Assembly (NCBI RefSeq): GCF_030272615.1
Contig: NC_081406.1
Span: 143,399,041 to 143,463,040, forward strand
Direction: 5' to 3'
Source: Cryptomeria japonica
Taxonomy: Eukaryota; Streptophyta; Pinopsida; Cupressales; Cupressaceae
Length of the DNA: 64,000 nt
The position numbers and the translations under genes were made by a program. The notes beneath the pieces are model-generated. The model did not search any database and had not been told where the DNA came from. It saw only the letters and a program-made list of their open reading frames with translations. Each line of letters opens with the position of its first letter. Position 1 is the first letter of the stretch. This document shows, in pieces, positions 23,754 to 34,532 of this stretch.

Positions 23754-24614
23754 TGATGCAGCCAAGGTGGGGAGATCCAATGAAGGACAACCCCACCTTG
23801 CAACCTATAACACAACCACCATGAAATAATAGAGCAAATCAAGATCATTCAACACAAGATATACCTTGGGAAAACCCTCAAAGGGAAAAACCCAGCCTTA
23901 AAACTCAATCCTTATATTATTTTGATGAATTACATATGCCCTCAGGCTTTACACATGTTGGACCATAGCCCAGAATCACAAAATCATTCAAACAACTCAA
24001 ATCTATAATCCAAAGATCATCTGCTTAACAACTTTATCTCTGGTAACGCTCTATTGATCCGATCCTCAGTCCACTAGACCAAAATACCTTTGCACCTTCA
24101 AAATCTAAATCTTCCCCAATTCTTATCTTTCATGGACCTCCATCCCCACAAATCAATGCCCAAACTTCCTCTTTATACTATCTACAAGCCTCAAAAACTA
24201 AATCAAGTCGGCGAAAGATCCACCAGTTCATAATGAAATGTGAGAACACTAACATATCAGCCAAATCATCAAGAACACATCACAACCTCCAAGAACATCA
24301 GTCAAGCCCAAAACAACATCTTCCAAATATCCACAAGTTACAGAAGTGGTCCACAACCTAATTCTTCTTCGCTCCACACACTGCAAGACCAATCGGTAAG
24401 AACACACCAACACCAAACCAATACCAGAATTCATATCTCACTAGGATCAAATACAAATTCCATGAATCTTGAATATTTTTAAGACAATGATCTCCAGATG
24501 CTAAATCCAAATCCACAACTCTAAATCCACAAACATGAAGAAATGCAACAATATCCAAGCAACTCCACTACCAACTGCTCCAACCAGATGAACTACTCAG
24601 ATGCTCCTACATCA
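23754..24614 (-). repeat. Element F LTR, copy 2
   Basis: 861 bp, TGATGCAG to CTACATCA. It carries the stem-loop at 23866-23895 with one outer pair lost. Confidence 0.88.
23866..23895 (-). promoter_or_regulatory. ENE-like U-rich stem-loop, element F LTR copy 2
   Basis: Same layout as copy 1, with the inner CCC/GGG stem and both U-runs intact. The outermost pair is lost through one transition. Located 112 bp before the LTR end. Confidence 0.55.
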
Positions 24615-24990
24615 GACTCTCAGGGTTAATTGAAAAGTGAGTCCTATCACTTGATAACCAATGCTACATCAAATATGTTTCGGCGATTTATTCACAGCGA
24701 CTTGCAACTACCTCAAGTTCAGCGGTTTGACTACAAGTTCCAGTTGCCTCTCCTCAGTGATATAATGGACAACCTTGCAGCTTGCCTCAATTCAGAAATC
24801 TAGTCAAGTCCACTTGTCAATTGCCTCAAGTTCATGCTCCTAGGTTTGGTGGTCTTTTTGCAAGCCTTGTACTGCCTCAATGCTCAGCGATCTAAACAAG
24901 TCTTCAAGCTTCCTCAAGTTATTTTAAACCAACCGATTTACAACCAACTCTCCCTCCATCAACAGGTTCATAACCTTCTCTTATACCACT
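24615..24990 (-). other. Deleted internal region of a second element F copy
   Basis: 376 bp made of the two ends of the longer internal region joined together, as shown by matches to 21813-21840 and to about 23408-23753. It is non-coding. Confidence 0.8.
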
Positions 24991-25873
24991 TGATGTAGCC
25001 AAGGTGGGGAGATCCAATGAAGGACATCCCCACCTTGCATCCTATAATTCAAACACCATGAAATAACATAGAAAAATAAGATCATTCAACACAAGATATA
25101 CCCTAGGAAAACCCTCAAAGGGAAAAACCGAGCCTCAAAGCTAAATCCTTATACTATTTTTATGAATTGCATATGCCCTCAGACTTTACACATGGTGGAC
25201 TATAGCCCAGAATCAGAAAATCATTCAAACAAATCAAATCTATGATATGCAGATCATCTACTTAACAACTCTATATCCGGTAACGCTCTTCTGATCTTGA
25301 CCTCACTCCACCGGACCAAAACACCTTTGCACCTCTGAAATCTACATGTTTCCTAATTCTTATTTTTCATGGACCTTCATCCCCACAATTCAGTCCCCAA
25401 AATTCCTCTTTATATTATCTACAAGCCTCAACAACTAAATCAAATTGGCCAAAGATCCGCCGGTTCATAATGAAATGTGAGAACACTAACATGTCAACCA
25501 AATCATCAAGAACACCTCCAATAATTCTTAGAATTTCGCGCAGACCTCCAAGAACATCGGTCAAGCCAAAAACAACATCTCCCAATGATCCCTAAGTTAC
25601 GGAAACCATTTGCAACCCAGTTCTTCTTCGCTCCACACACTGAAAGACCAACCGGTAAGAATACACCAACATCGGACCAATACCAAAATTGATATCTCAC
25701 TTGAAACAAATCCAAATTCCATGAATCTCGAATATGTTTAAGACAATAATCTCTAGATGCTAAATCCAAATCTGCAACTCTAATTTCACAAACATGAAGA
25801 AATTCAACAATCTCCAAGCAACTCCACTGCCAATTGCTCCAACTGGATGAACTACTCAAATGCTCTTGCATCA
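24991..25873 (-). repeat. Element F LTR, copy 3
   Basis: 883 bp, starting TGATGTAG and ending TTGCATCA. It matches copies 1 and 2 and carries the stem-loop at 25103-25132, where one outer pair is mismatched. Confidence 0.88.
25103..25132 (-). promoter_or_regulatory. ENE-like U-rich stem-loop, element F LTR copy 3
   Basis: U5/U4 internal loop, inner CCC/GGG stem and outer stem of five with one mismatch. Located 112 bp before the LTR end. Confidence 0.5.
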
Positions 25874-27728
25874 AAATGGAAAACTTGTCTAATGAACTAT
25901 GTCTGACACAGAGGAGGTCAGGGGAAGCACAATCAAGCCCTAACTCCAACCTTCTACAAGAAATCAATTCCCTTGTTCACTCTGACCAAATGAACAATGT
26001 GGCATTACTTAGCATGCTAAGGCTAATGGCTGATAAGCCAAATTAGCAAAATGTGATACTACTGATACCTTATAAAATGAATGTGATTGTAGCTGATATT
26101 CCACCGCAATATGGTATGTTTCTCTCAAGGCAATGGGGTGTAGCTGTGGAAGGCCACATGCAGTAGGATCTCTCATTTGCCACAATCCCTATGAATGGAA
26201 AGAATGGCAAGATATTTAGGGAACCAAGGTCTCAAATGGGTGTTGAAGGAGTACCCCCAAATGAATTGGTAAGCTTCTATGATGTTGATATTGATAATTT
26301 TAAGGTGGATCAACCACAAGTTTTGTTAAAAAATACAGATGCAATTAACCTTGAGCTGTAATCTGATCAGCAGGGATTATGTAAAATATATTTTGATGGA
26401 GTATGCTCCAAGGATGGATTAGGTATAGGGATTTTATTTATATCTCCAAGAGACAACTTTCAAGTATTCTTTCTTGTTAATTTTTGAATGTACTAATAAT
26501 GTTGCAGAGTATAAAGATTTGCTTTTAGGTCTTGGTATTACTAAAAGGCACGTGATTAAAATGCTTCAAGTAGTTGGAGATCACAGTTAGTTGTGTCTCA
26601 AGTAAGGTCTAGGTATTCCTCAAAAAATAAAATGTTAAAACAATATAGGAATTCTATATGAGACACTATTGAATCTGTTGATGCATTTTCAATTGATTGG
26701 GTTGAAAGAAGCAAGAGTATGATGGCAGATTTCCTTGTCAATGTTGCTATGAAACAAATTGATGAAACACTTGTGAATGTATCAGAAATAGAGATAAAGA
26801 TTAGGCCATCAGTATTAGAAAATGTCACTAATTGGCAAGTCTTTCAGGATGACATGGATTTACAAAACAAATTACAATGTGTAGATGGCTATGAGTCTCA
26901 GGAAATTGACTATGATTTCTTAGTTCAAATTGTAAATAATAAACATATTGTTTTTGGAAATGAAGTTGTCCAATAAAAAAAAAAAAGATCCCAAGGGGAT
27001 TAGTTGCACTAGAGGTGTTTGGTGGTAATTATTAGAATCTCATGAAGAGTACCCCAACCAAAAATGAAGAGTTAGAAGAAGTCAATATAGGAAATGTTAC
27101 ATCCCCAAAGAAAGTTTTCATTGGAAGAAAAAAGAGTGCTGATATTAGATCCAAACTTATGGCTCTATTAAGAAAGTATAGGAATGTTTTTTTCCAGGAC
27201 TTATGATGACCTAAAGGATTACAAGGAAGACCTTTTTCCAACATGAGATCCTTTTAAATCGAAATGCTAGAGTCTTTAGACAAAAAAAAGACCAATTATC
27301 CCCCACCCTGGCTCCCAAAATGCGAGATGAACTTACTAAGCTTAGGGATGGAGGAATTATAAAGCCTATTAGACACTCTACTTGGGTGTCCAATTTGGTC
27401 TCAATTAGGAAAAAGAATGGGGACATCAGGCTTTGTGTTGATTTCAAAAATCTAAACATTTCCTCATTAAAAGACAACTATCCATTGCTTAAGATAGAAG
27501 CCATGTTGTAGAAAGTCATCAGATGTGAGCTCTTATCTATGATGGATGGATTCTTATAGTATAACCAGGTCAAGGTAAATGAATTTGAATAGTATAAGAC
27601 AACATTTACCACACCTTGGGGAACCTATGTTTATGTCATAATGCCATTTGGATGGACAAATGCACTTGCAAAATTTCAAAGGGCTATGGATGTGGCATTT
27701 GTAGGTTTGATTGACTCAATCATGGTTG
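25874..27728 (+). pseudogene. Ty3/gypsy pol remnant: protease-like region, RNase H-like domain and N-terminal RT
   Basis: The translation shows a protease-type segment (VADIPPQYGMFLSRQWG, about 26095-26150), then an RNase H-like domain (IYFDGVCSKDGLG near 26390, a TNNVAEYK-type segment near 26495, a WVERSKSMMADFLVNVA segment near 26700), then an RPSVLENVTNWQVFQDD segment near 26800. RT follows: GGIIKPIRHSTWVSNLVSIRKKNGDIRLCVDFKNLN across 27345-27455, and YVIMPFGWTNALAKFQRAMD near 27640. The RNase H block thus lies upstream of RT, unlike the usual PR-RT-RH-INT order; from memory some plant gypsy families share it. Stops and indels break every domain. The YxDD box is displaced to 34699 by element B. 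The 5' side is cut off at the third F LTR. Confidence 0.8.
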
Positions 27729-28295
27729 TGTTGGAAAGACACATTGTTCTAGTGAATATTGATGCATGAGAGATGCTTAGGAGTTGTCATTGATGACAAC
27801 CCAACTCAAAAATCATATTCAGTGTACATATATTTGATTTACCTGAAGTCATATTGTTCACAAGGCATAAGTAAGACGACATGGTAAATGATTCATTTTG
27901 TTGGTATGGATATATAAGATTAATTTGGTTGAACATTTTGATGTATGAGATGAGTTGAATAAGTCTTTATGAGCGAATGTGCAAAGGTTGGTGAATGTAA
28001 TTGAAGATTTTGGTGCTCTGGTGTATGACAGTGCAAGTAAAACAGAGCAGAGAGACATAACAGTTGGAAAAGTAAATTTGAGCCTAATCGGAACTATTTT
28101 TTTGGCATATGTGGACGTTATACTTTATTTCATTCATTATTGTAATCAATTATAATCTATTGTAAGGCAGTGAGCCTCCCTCTGGGTTGTAGCCCTTTTT
28201 GTATTTGAGCAGTGAGCTTTAGGCAATGTGCCTAAATGCAAGTCCATTCCCCTTATATAATATTATCATACTTCTGGATATAGTATAATAATATT

Positions 28296-28312
28296 GTGGG
28301 TTCAAACCCCAC
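28296..28312 (+). promoter_or_regulatory. T-arm-like hairpin in element B 5' LTR
   Basis: GTGGG, seven-base loop TTCAAAC, CCCAC: a 5-bp stem with a loop matching the tRNA T-loop consensus TTCRANY. It lies directly before the U-rich stem-loop. Hairpins in the same place occur in A, C, D, E and G with different stem bases. Confidence 0.5.
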
Positions 28313-28341
28313 CGTGGTTTTTCCCTTTCTGGGTTTCCACA
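28313..28341 (+). promoter_or_regulatory. ENE-like U-rich stem-loop, element B 5' LTR
   Basis: Outer stem GTGG/CCAC (28314-28317 with 28337-28340), internal loop TTTTT opposite TTT, inner stem CCC/GGG, and a five-base loop. It lies about 160 bp before the LTR 3' end. Confidence 0.58.
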
Positions 28342-28500
28342 TAAAAATCTTGGTGTTATGGTTGTGTGGTTGATTGCTTTATGTTTCTGTATTTGAATTT
28401 CATTCTTATGCATTTGGTGGTTTAAGAATTAGATTAATAAGTTTGTAAATTGCAAAACACTAATTCACCCCCCCTCTCAGTGTTAATTGATTCCAACAAT

Positions 28501-28512
28501 TGGTATCAAAAC
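28501..28512 (+). other. Primer-binding site of element B
   Basis: TGGTATCAAAAC, the Met-tRNA-type site with two G-to-A changes, two bases after the 5' LTR. Confidence 0.82.
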
Positions 28513-28566
28513 TTAGTTCGTCAGAAAACGCCTAACAACTTGAGGAAGATCTAGAAGATTGAATCA

Positions 28567-29750
28567 ATGGACTTTGGTTTGTTGAAGCAACTTATTGTGG
28601 CTCTTGAAGATCTTGGTGAAGCTATGAAAGAGAAGAGTAGCCTAAGGAGAAGTCTGGAAGTAGCTGAGAATTTCATTGAATCTCTGAAGGAACAAGTCAA
28701 GACATCAAGAGAGAAGAGAAAGAAACTAATGGATAAACTCAAGGAGAAAGAAGAGAAAAGAATTGACAATCAAGCCCTACAAGACAAGACAAATAAATGT
28801 GAGAAGCTTGCTAGAGAGAATGCAGCCCTGAAGAATGAGATTCAATCCATTGTGATGAAGCCAACAAAGGACATTGAATATAGAAAGAAGAATGAGGAAA
28901 ATTTGACTCAGTCATTGAAGGATAGATTTGATGAATTTTGCAGACTAAACTATGAGAATGATCAGTTGAAACTTGATTGGTGCAATGCAAGAATGATGGA
29001 CAAGAGCTTGAAAGGCAAATCATAATTATGAGAGATGAGCTTTCTACTACTAATGGGTACAAAGAAAAATTCAAAGCTAGCTCAGTCCGACTAGATGAGA
29101 TGCTGGAAAGTTAGAGACATGGGAAAGACATGCGAGAACTTGGATATGAGAAGGGAGAATCCTCCGGTTCTGGACAAAGCAATCATCAGAATAACAAGAA
29201 GCCTCTGGTAAGACAGCCTAATTCCTATAAATTCAATGGTAAATTTTTTGTTTGTGGTAAATTTGGTCATATCGAAAGTCAATGCAGAAATAAGATGAAT
29301 AATGGGATGAATGTGATTAATAATGGTTGTACCTTTGTTGGTCAATGTTTCATATGCAACAAATTTGGTCATAAGTGAAACATGTGCAAAAAAGTGATGA
29401 ATAATTTCTAGAATAAGAGACGTTATGCTTGTGGAATGTTTGGACACCTTTCTAACTAATGCAGGATGAGACCAAATTAGGTGAGCTTCAAGCCTATGCA
29501 AAGAAATGTTGTTTGTTATGCATGCAACAAATTTGGTCATATTGCAATATATTGTAGAAGCAAGAATGTAAGCAAGAATGCTCTGGTAGACAAGAACATA
29601 TCAAATGAAAAGGGAAAAGCAAAGGTTGAAGAAGTTGAAGAGCAACATAAGAAGATGTGGGTTAAGAAGGAATATTCAAATGTTCAGAATGTCTCCGCAC
29701 TTGATTTCAGTGTTGGAACCTCATCCGGTAACCAAGGCCAAATGCCTTAA
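28567..29750 (+). pseudogene. Element B ORF1: coiled coil plus CCHC zinc knuckles (broken)
   Basis: The frame from the ATG at 28567 gives 152 residues of Lys/Glu/Leu-rich coiled coil, matching element C's ORF1 in register. A frameshift near 29010-29110 is followed by the segment GKDMRELGYEKGESSG and four CCHC-type knuckles: CGKFGHIESQC with its first Cys lost, CFICNKFGHK interrupted by a stop, a YACGMFGHLSN-type knuckle with a stop, and CYACNKFGHIAIYC intact. An Lys/Glu-rich tail ends near 29750. A Gag-like RNA-binding and assembly role is inferred from the knuckles and coiled coil; no capsid domain is visible. It precedes ORF2 by about 400 bp. Confidence 0.75.
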
Positions 29751-30148
29751 GGGGAAAATTTTCTTGCAGATCCTTAAAACCTCATTTTGAAGATCTAAAA
29801 CCACTTGAGGATGGTTGCAGATAATGAAGATTAGATGTGCAGTTGACATCTGGAAGATTCCATGTCTATTTGAGTATCTCGTGATGAATTCTTGAAGATG
29901 CAAGGTATCCAAAAAATCTTTAGGGTTGTGCATTTATTACTTAAAGTTAGGTTTTCTGTGGATAAAAAGGCATTTCAATCATTCATTCTTCACATTGCAA
30001 GTGAAGAGAAAGTGAAGAGGAGCAAGAAGAATGAGATTGAGCTATGATAACAGAGCTTGAAGCAATCAGTCAATGATTCCTAGCATCTGGTTGAATCTAA
30101 AGAGGTATTTATTTGTGCTCAAACTATTTCTCATACCCTAATTTTGAA

Positions 30149-33100
30149 ATGGCATCTACATTTAGTATTGTGACTCCATTGGTGGTTTAGATTACAGAGA
30201 GAGAAAGACCCATGTTCAAGCGACATCCATTCAAATATGTTGAAGATGATCCTAAAGGTGCTTTTTTCTCTATCATGTATGGCATGCTACATAATGAAGA
30301 TATCAAGACATATATTCACTATAACATTGAGGAGATTGGAAATGCAGACATGCTATCACTATAGACCAAGCATATGATGGATGGAATGGGAAATATGAAG
30401 CCCGAATTCAAATCATTGCAAGATAAGGGTTTTATCCAGTTCATTCATTTTTTGGTGTTTGATGAACCCGAATGGGTCAAATACATCTTGAGCCAAATTC
30501 ACAATGAGTTTATATGGTTGGACAGACCTCACAAGATCACGAACCAAGCCATTCAAGTTGTAACCTATTTGAGAGAAATCAGTGAGATCCCTGGTCTAAG
30601 GAAAGTTCATAACACAATAGTGACAACTGTTACCAGATCCCAATATGACAATCGATTGACGATAATTAGTGATATCATAGAGCATGATGTGAGATTTGTC
30701 TCAATGGTGATGGGATATAAGGTGTACCAATCTACTAGACATAACTCAGTATCCAGTACTGCTATATTTGTGATTATCAAATTCTTAAGGAAGACAAAAG
30801 GTATGATCTCTATGGAGTACTTCTCAGTGAGCTAATGAGCAACAGAAAGAAGATAAAACAAGATAAGAAACATGTTTTTAATTTCGGTTCCTTGATTGTC
30901 TCTTTAGCACTTTATTTCTTGGATGAAATCCTTGGAATAGGAAAATTTCAATGGGCTTATGATAAACCATTGGTAGTCCAAATAAAAGAAGATTTGTAGG
31001 GATTCGGTGATACAGTAGCTCATAAATCTACTTTGTGGGGATATTTTAAATCATTTCAAGCAATGATGTAGAGCAGAGAAAGGATCCCAAAAGATTTTGT
31101 TGAGAAATATGAGAATACAATTTGCTTCATGGTAGATAAAGATCAATGTCATATGGAGGTAGTTGATCCTAGAACTGTTTGGATCATGCCCATGGCGTAT
31201 GAGGTGGATGCAAATACACTTGATGCATATGCTCAATACTTGTTGAGTAAGTCGGTAGATGAGAAGGAGGAGAGCTTTGGTGCATACAAAGAGAAAGATC
31301 TTGATCTACACAATAAATTTACTGAGCTGCGAAGGAAGAGGAAAGTCAAAATGGAAGTTGAAGAGCTTGCTAAACAAATCAGAATATCATTTAAAGAAGT
31401 TGTGCAAAGGGCTAGGGAGAAAAAAATACCAAAGGAGGAAGACATGGTAAAGCTTAAGAAGTCAAAACTAGTCTCCACTCCTCCCAAGCAATCAAAGCCA
31501 AGGAAGTCCTAGTATACACCTACCTTTGGTCTTCAGAAGCCTATTCCTCCACCCAACCCTCAAGCCAAGTCAATTGATGGAGAAAAGAAGAGGAAGAAGG
31601 AGAAGTCACAAAGAGAGTATGTTGCAGCCACTGATGAGGATATAGAGACTAAATCTGATGAAGCGGTGAAAGAGGTAAGGAAGATAGCCACTTATGTAAG
31701 AGTAGTGAAGAAGCCTCAATCCTATGGAGCACATCCGTCCAAGAAGTCAAAATCAGAAGCTGAGCCATCCGGTAGAGGCAGAGTGAGCAAGACACAGAAG
31801 TTGGCATTGGATGAAGCTCTGAAATCTGGCGAATTTGAAGATACATATGATGTTGTGCCCCCAATGACTTTGAAAGAAATAATTGATGAAGTGCTTAAGG
31901 ATGGTAAATTGAAGAATGTTCCTGTATACTATGAAAATTTTGAAGATAAAGATCAGAGAGCTATAGAGGAAGCAGTTGTATAGTACATGGATACTTATAG
32001 TAAAGCATTAATAGAATTATCATCCATGATACCCAAGACCTTATATGACATTTTGGATGCAAGGAGGCATACAACAAGTTTAGAGGATGAAATAATAAAG
32101 GAGTATGAATTAGTGAATTTGAGTTTTGTAATTTCTAAAACTGAGGTTGTTAGATTGTTAAAGTTTGCAAAGGAGAGATTCAGAAGCAAGAAGAGAGTCA
32201 ATAAACTTATGCTTGAGAAAATAGATGAAGTAACCAAGGAGATTGAAACAATTCTGAGATAATTTTTGATAGATCATAGATATGATGTAAATCCAGTGCA
32301 TGATGACACTCAATCGAGAGAGAAATCAAATGACATATCTATTTTGGAAGTGCATGCAGTCGTTCTTGATAAGCAAAAAGATCAAACATCTGAGAAGGCC
32401 ACTGTAACAGGGCAATCGAATGAACAAACCATAGTTGTAGACGATCCTGATAATGTTAATGTTGATCACTCTGGTGAAGCTGAACAAGATCCTCCAATGA
32501 TAGAAGTTGTTTCATAAAAGGTAGCTAAGGAGATAGTTGATGGAGAGAAGGGTGAAGATGATGGTAAAGATGCAAGTGCAAAGGGTGTAGAGAAGGAGAA
32601 AGGAGAAGAGAAAGATGATCAGGCTTTGGTGGTAGTGGCAAGAGACACTGTAGTTGACAAAGGAAAACAAATTGCTACTGATTCAAATGATTTTGGTCAA
32701 GGGCCTATTGATCTGAGTTCTTTATATCCGATTCAATCATTGAAGCTAGAAACTATCGCACAAGCTAAAGCTAGTGAGGACTTACTCAAGTCTCATACCG
32801 CAGACAAAGAGTTAATAACATTGGCAAGAGATGTATTGGAGAAATTTTTTCCATCTTTTAAACCAGACACAACTGATGATCCCTTCGGTAAGCTTAGAAA
32901 TATGTTGAATGTTGGAGATTATCATTTTGAATCTTTAGAGAAGGCAATGGATACTAGAGTTTTGAATCAATTTAACACTATGAGACTGAAAATATTTTTG
33001 AAGATGATTGAGGATGATAGGGTAAGTTTAATAAATGCTTATATGAAGGGTATTCAAGATGCATTAGATGAAGGTGGTCATATATACAAGTCATATCTAA

Positions 33101-33456
33101 TTTTGCCTAATTTTACTATTGACATTGACAAGAAAATAAGAGATTGTAAAGGCCATCTTGCTAGAATATCTCAATCATATGCACTCTAGTTAGTCCCCAC
33201 TAGCAATTTTGAACCACAAGTTTTGAGTATATTGGATAAGATTAAGAGTTTAAACCAAGAGAAGGACATAATTTTGGGTAGAGTGGGAGAAGTGAGGAGT
33301 CATATCACTCCCCAGATATATTCTATGAATAGAAGTATGCAAGATGATAAGGATTCTCTTAACTCAAGTGATCCGACATACAAAAGAGGAGCAAAGATAC
33401 GCGCTTATCTTTTCAGTGGGATGATCAGCATTTTGGAGAGTTTGAAGAAGGCATAG
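30149..33456 (+). pseudogene. Element B ORF2: long protein of unknown function (broken)
   Basis: About 1,100 codons from an ATG at 30149 (MAST start, matching MASS in C and MAPK in A). One frameshift lies between 30835 and 31129; everything downstream keeps a single frame to 33456 but holds several stops. Blocks shared with A and C, in order: PEWVKYILSQIHNEFIWL near 30465; a VRFVSMVMGYK-type block near 30690; FNFGSLIVSLALYFLDE near 30880; RERIPKDFVEKYE and PRTVWIMPMAYEVD at about 31080-31210; a Lys/Glu-rich helix; the block YYENFEDKDQRAIEEAVV and IPKTLYDILDARR (about 31927-32070); a Glu/Asp-rich low-complexity stretch; and a C-terminal helical region with RLKIFLKMIEDDRVSLINAY. No catalytic motif was recognised. 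Conservation across three diverged elements argues for a real former function. Confidence 0.72.
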
Positions 33457-34400
33457 GATAATCACTTGTTGTCCCTAAGGACATTTTTTGCTGATATTTT
33501 GAATTTTTTGTAAGCAACTGTACATATCCATGTATATAAGTTTTGAAAGATTCCTATCTTTGACATTGTTGTTTGGTGTACATAGATTTGATTTACCCAA
33601 AGTCATATTGTTCACAAGGCATAATTCTGGAAGGTGGAACACAGTAACGGTAGAATATGAATGCAGTGCACATATCTTTATTTTGATTGGGTAATTGGTT
33701 GCAGTGGTAAAGGCAAATTATTCAAGGTTCAAGGCAATTTATCTTGTGATCCCGATATCAAATGTTGATTCATGAGCAAGATTAAAGGTCCAGTATTTGG
33801 TAATTTAGTTAAAACGGAGCTATTTTGTGTAACGTGTGTTGTGGAATCTTAGGGTTGATTTTAGTGATTGGTTTCATGTTCGAAAAGTTTGGGCCGGCTT
33901 GTGTGAAGCTTGTTATCATTTTGTTTAGGTCCACATATGGATTTGTGGGTGGATTTATCTGACTTAAGGTTACACGTTTCATGTTGCGTGTTATGCGGTT
34001 TTTGGAAGCTGACATGGTAAATGATTCATTTTGTTGATGCACATATATAAGATCGATTTGGTTGAACATTTTTATGTAGGAGATGAGTGTAAGAAGTCTA
34101 TATGAGCGAATGTGTGAAGGTTGGTTAATGTAATTTAAGATTTTGGTGCTCCGGTGTATGACAGTGCAGGAAATAACCAAAACTACTTTTTGGCATATGT
34201 AGATGCTCTACTTCAGTTAATTCATTATTGTAATCAATTATAATTACCTACGAGAAAACGAGCCTTCCTCTGGGTTGTAGCCCTTTTTGTATTTGAGCAG
34301 TGAGCTCTTGGTAGTGTGCCTGAATGCAAGTGCATTCCCCTTATGTAATATTATCATACTTATGGCCATAGTTTAATAATATTGTGGGTTCAAATCCCAT

Positions 34401-34429
34401 CGTGGTTTTTCCCTTTCCGGTTTTCCACG
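34401..34429 (+). promoter_or_regulatory. ENE-like U-rich stem-loop, element B 3' LTR, first copy
   Basis: Outer stem CGTGG/CCACG (five pairs), internal loop TTTTT opposite TTTT, inner CC/GG. Preceded by the hairpin at 34384-34400 (GTGGG, loop TTCAAAT, CCCAT). An identical second copy lies at 34504-34532. Confidence 0.6.
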
Positions 34430-34503
34430 TAAAAATCTTGGTGTTATGGTTGTGTGGTTAATTGCTTTATGTAGTTTAATAATATTGTGGGTTCAAATCC
34501 CAT

Positions 34504-34532
34504 CGTGGTTTTTCCCTTTCCGGTTTTCCACG
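34504..34532 (+). promoter_or_regulatory. ENE-like U-rich stem-loop, element B 3' LTR, second copy
   Basis: Duplicate of 34401-34429 produced by the 103-bp tandem duplication. Two such stem-loops in tandem would resemble a double-domain arrangement. Confidence 0.55.

Larger units (their letters stand above)
20987..25873 (-). mobile_element. Non-coding LTR element F as a three-LTR array
   Basis: Three copies of an 826-883-bp LTR (20987-21812, 23754-24614, 24991-25873) alternate with two internal segments: a 1,941-bp one (21813-23753) and a 376-bp one (24615-24990). The short segment keeps both ends of the long one (24615-24642 matches 21813-21840, and 24643-24990 matches about 23408-23753) but lacks the middle. 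Reversed primer sites precede the second and third LTRs, giving - orientation. No coding capacity is seen. The flanks GAATG (20982-20986) and AAATG (25874-25878) form a near target duplication with one mismatch. Recombination between LTRs of related copies would explain the array. Confidence 0.85.
27729..28498 (+). repeat. 5' LTR of element B
   Basis: 770 bp. It lacks about 385 bp that are present in the 3' LTR (between about 33622 and 34010), but retains the TG end that the 3' LTR has lost. It carries the hairpin 28296-28312 and the U-rich stem-loop 28313-28341. Confidence 0.88.

Noticed and set aside
25874-25878. Treating AAATG/GAATG as a proven target duplication for the F array
   Set aside because: One of five bases differs and the flanks belong to different elements (LINE and gypsy), so it could be chance.
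34384-34400. A possible tRNA gene, from the T-arm-like GGTTCAAATCC sequence
   Set aside because: No acceptor, D or anticodon arms surround it; it lies in the conserved LTR module. Kept only as a hairpin.
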